64,000 bases of DNA from Flectonema sp. DT1601. Lineage: Eukaryota; Euglenozoa; Diplonemea; Diplonemida; Diplonemidae. Location of the stretch: NCBI GenBank assembly GCA_964019425.1, contig OZ025801.1, positions 868,001 to 932,000 of the forward strand. Reading direction: 5' to 3'. The notes under the pieces are model-generated. The model was not told the DNA's origin. It saw only the letters and a list, made by a program, of their open reading frames with translations, and did no database searches. Of this stretch, positions 61,716 through 64,000 are shown piece after piece; the stretch's first letter is position 1; each line of letters starts with the position of its first letter. The position numbers were made by a program, and so were the translations under genes.

Positions 61716-64000
61716 ATGAGAGCAACGCTGACACTGCTCAGCGCCGTAGTAGGCGCTGAAGCCGTCTGGTCTTTGGGACCTGAGTCGTTCAACTGCAAGA
61801 TGAGAAACTTGGCATGGGAGTACGGACAGAAGACTCTTCCGAAGTACGGAAAGTTCGAGAACTTGTACTACGCGTTGGGTCTGAACAAGGACTGTACGAA
61901 CGTTACGGGACCTGTTCACTTCACTCCTGCGGATTTGGAACCAAAGACACCGGTTTTCCCAAGCGGCAGCGGGTTCTCTGTTTACGTTGACTTCGTCAAG
62001 GGTAACGATGCCAACGATGGTTCAATCGACCATCCGCTTAAGAGCATCTCCGCTGGTGTGTCGAAGGCGTCGGGTAAGGCTGGGGCGTTCGTGTACCTGA
62101 GAGCTGGTACCCACTACCTCACTGAGACTGTTCAGATCACAGCTGAGAACAGCGGGATGACGATTCAGAACTACAACGGTGAGAAGGTGATTGTTTCTGG
62201 AGGACAGAGACTGGACGTGAAGTGGACTCCACACAACGTTGCTGACGGGAACAACATGTACGTTACGGATGTCACGGGAGTAGACTACGCGTGGGGATTC
62301 CAAAAAGACGGAATTCGTGCGACCCGTGCGAGATTCCCGAACGGAAACGTTGAGTTGCCGGAGAGAACTGTCGAAGCTGGTGATCCAAACGGTGTCAAGA
62401 TGATCCCAAGTGCCTCCGCTGTTTGGACCCCACCTGACTTGTCAAAGCAGGGAACCCAAACCTACATTACCAACACCAACCCTGCTCAGATGAGAAACTT
62501 CACAACCTACGGATTCCAAGAATACATGGTTGGTATTGGTGGACCTTGTGCTATCTACGACCCTCCGGTAGCTTACTGGTGTGCAGAAGCTGTGAAGGGA
62601 GGAGGTGCTTTTGCCTTCAGAGTTCCAAGGGGAGTGACTCCTGACAAGTCTGTGATCGCTCCGAAGGGAGGAGGTCCAGACTCTGGTCTCCACATGCCAT
62701 ACGCTAACCCTGAAGGGGCGATCATCAACGTCTGGAGACCTGCGAGATGGGCGAACTGGATGTTTGAACTTGGAAAGTACGACACCACGACTCGCAACAT
62801 CACCTTCGGAAGGGGAGGATTCCAGGGAGCGAGAGGAAACAACAAGGGAGGAGACTTCTTTATTGAGAATGTGATGGAAGAGTTCGACTACCCGAATGAG
62901 TTCTTCTTCGATCAGTCTGCCTCGAAGATGTACTTCTTCTACAACGGAACTGGTGCTCCTTCTGACAACTCTGAGTACGTAATCCCTACTGTGAAGATCG
63001 CCTTCAACCTCACCGCGAGCAGATGGAACCCAATTAGAGATGTTACTATTAGAGGTCTCACGATCACTGCCTTCAGATACACTTACATGGAACCTCACGG
63101 TGTTCCATCTGGTGGTGACTGGGCTCTTGACAGAATGGCTGCTGTGTTCTATGAGGGAACTGAGAACTGTCACTTTGACCAGAACCACATCACCCGTGTT
63201 GATGGTAATGGAGTAATGATCTCTGGATACAACCGCAATGCCACGATCACCAACAACGAGTTCTCTTGGATTGGAGGAAACAGTATGGCCGGATGGGGAT
63301 ACACCAACGAGACTGGAGCTCACCCTCTCGAAGGATTTGACGGAACCGATGGCAACCACCCAAAGTACACCACCATCATCAACAACTTGGCTCGTGAGAT
63401 CGGACACTATGAGAAGCAATCTGCTTTCTGGTTTCAAGGAAAGGTTGCTGCCAGTGTGATCAAGTTCAATGTGTTCTTCAACGGACCGAGAGCTGGTATC
63501 AACTTCAATGACGGTCTTGGTGGAGGTGATCTTCTGGAAGGTAACCTTGTCTTCTCAACTTGCAGAGAGTCAGGAGACCACGGACCGTTCAACAGTTGGG
63601 ATCGTCAGCCGTTCTTGTCATCCCAGAGAACTGGTCAGCCTTCCCTTCAAATGGCATGGAGAACATTGACCCGCAACTTCTTCATCGACAACTACAACCT
63701 GCAGGAGGGAATTGATAACGATGATGGTTCTGCGTTCTACCACACCCACGAGAACTTCCTTGTGAGTGGACGCCAGGGAATGAAGAACGACTTTGGTGGG
63801 CACGATAACTACCACTACAACAACCTTTACGGATACGTTGGTAAGGGATTCGGAATCTGTTCTCAGATTGCAGGTCACGAAGATGCTTTCTACAACAACA
63901 CTTTGGTTATGACCGGAACTGATGTTGGAAGTGGAGAGGGATGTTCTGGACCTGGAAAGACCATCGTTCACGACCTGAAGGTGTACACTCCAACTGGTAA
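61716..64000 (+). CDS. Secreted right-handed beta-helix protein (right edge partial)
   Basis: The frame opens at ATG 61716 and is still open at the window edge after 761 codons. Signal peptide ATLTLLSAVVGAEA. A DUF1565-like start (YVDFVKGNDANDGSIDHPLK, then AFVYLRAGTHYLTETVQI) is followed by a parallel beta-helix with repeated G-x-T-I-x-x-N rungs (DVTIRGLTITAF, VMISGYNRNATITNNEFSWI, TTIINNLAREIG, GDLLEGNLVFS). Such folds house pectate-lyase-like and other polysaccharide-cleaving enzymes. H and D residues cluster in the later rungs (GGHDNYHYNNL), but I cannot assign a catalytic set. Many N-glycosylation sequons. Codon use is more GC-rich than its neighbours, suggesting high expression. Probable cell-wall or extracellular carbohydrate-active role. 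Confidence 0.75.
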   Translation, partial: MRATLTLLSAVVGAEAVWSLGPESFNCKMRNLAWEYGQKTLPKYGKFENLYYALGLNKDCTNVTGPVHFTPADLEPKTPVFPSGSGFSVYVDFVKGNDANDGSIDHPLKSISAGVSKASGKAGAFVYLRAGTHYLTETVQITAENSGMTIQNYNGEKVIVSGGQRLDVKWTPHNVADGNNMYVTDVTGVDYAWGFQKDGIRATRARFPNGNVELPERTVEAGDPNGVKMIPSASAVWTPPDLSKQGTQTYITNTNPAQMRNFTTYGFQEYMVGIGGPCAIYDPPVAYWCAEAVKGGGAFAFRVPRGVTPDKSVIAPKGGGPDSGLHMPYANPEGAIINVWRPARWANWMFELGKYDTTTRNITFGRGGFQGARGNNKGGDFFIENVMEEFDYPNEFFFDQSASKMYFFYNGTGAPSDNSEYVIPTVKIAFNLTASRWNPIRDVTIRGLTITAFRYTYMEPHGVPSGGDWALDRMAAVFYEGTENCHFDQNHITRVDGNGVMISGYNRNATITNNEFSWIGGNSMAGWGYTNETGAHPLEGFDGTDGNHPKYTTIINNLAREIGHYEKQSAFWFQGKVAASVIKFNVFFNGPRAGINFNDGLGGGDLLEGNLVFSTCRESGDHGPFNSWDRQPFLSSQRTGQPSLQMAWRTLTRNFFIDNYNLQEGIDNDDGSAFYHTHENFLVSGRQGMKNDFGGHDNYHYNNLYGYVGKGFGICSQIAGHEDAFYNNTLVMTGTDVGSGEGCSGPGKTIVHDLKVYTPTG

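Overview
This is a eukaryotic nuclear window from a flagellated, probably free-living protist. Evidence: short spliceosomal introns (72-90 nt, starting GTTTGT or GTATGT), all three standard stop codons in use, long A/T homopolymers, motile-cilium genes (a CCDC39-like ruler protein and the katanin-like KATNAL2), and a huge EGF/IPT surface protein. I cannot fix the lineage. Every host protein gene lies on the + strand and each start codon has a 3' splice-acceptor-like AG 4-51 nt upstream. That pattern fits unidirectional gene arrays with spliced-leader trans-splicing (as in dinoflagellates, perkinsids and euglenozoans), but 5'UTR introns would look the same.

Layout. 1-9504: a giant coiled-coil, repeat-built protein with a Josephin-like cysteine-peptidase domain at its C-terminus, disturbed by a nearly perfect 1,220-bp tandem duplication. 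9.5-10.9 kb: a patchwork of reiterated tail modules, a decayed piece of the same repeat gene and the last 25 codons of an alpha-tubulin gene. 11.2-16.5 kb: KATNAL2, an importin/exportin-like karyopherin and a small secreted Cys-rich protein. 16.7-26.8 kb: two SLC35A-type nucleotide-sugar transporters whose first exons are about 99% identical while their N-termini and last exons differ. The first copy has a 5.4-kb intron holding a broken DIRS-like element, an antisense tRNA-Arg(UCU) and an antisense LINE RNase H remnant.

28.4-35.2 kb: a GC-rich insertion with an 81-nt poly(A) tail, read here as a 5'-truncated LINE. Its 2,004-codon open frame carries a restriction-like endonuclease module, proline-rich 100-residue repeats, a complete-looking USP deubiquitinase core, two viroplasmin/RNase H-hybrid-binding modules, a non-catalytic RNase H-like fold and a terminal zinc ribbon. 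I know of no described LINE with this set. 35.3-35.7 kb: a small unknown gene, followed by a solo end of the DIRS-like family. 35.95-40.81 kb: a gene-poor block between inverted repeats made of AAAGGGG/CCCCTTT motifs, containing tRNA-like B boxes and a 125-bp tandem repeat.

41.0-64.0 kb is ordinary gene-dense host DNA: CCDC39-like, a 3,646-residue IPT/EGF/multi-pass/EF-hand protein in four exons, a RING + EF-hand + RanBP2-zinc-finger + FYVE protein, a coiled-coil/CH-like protein, and a secreted right-handed beta-helix protein that runs off the right edge.
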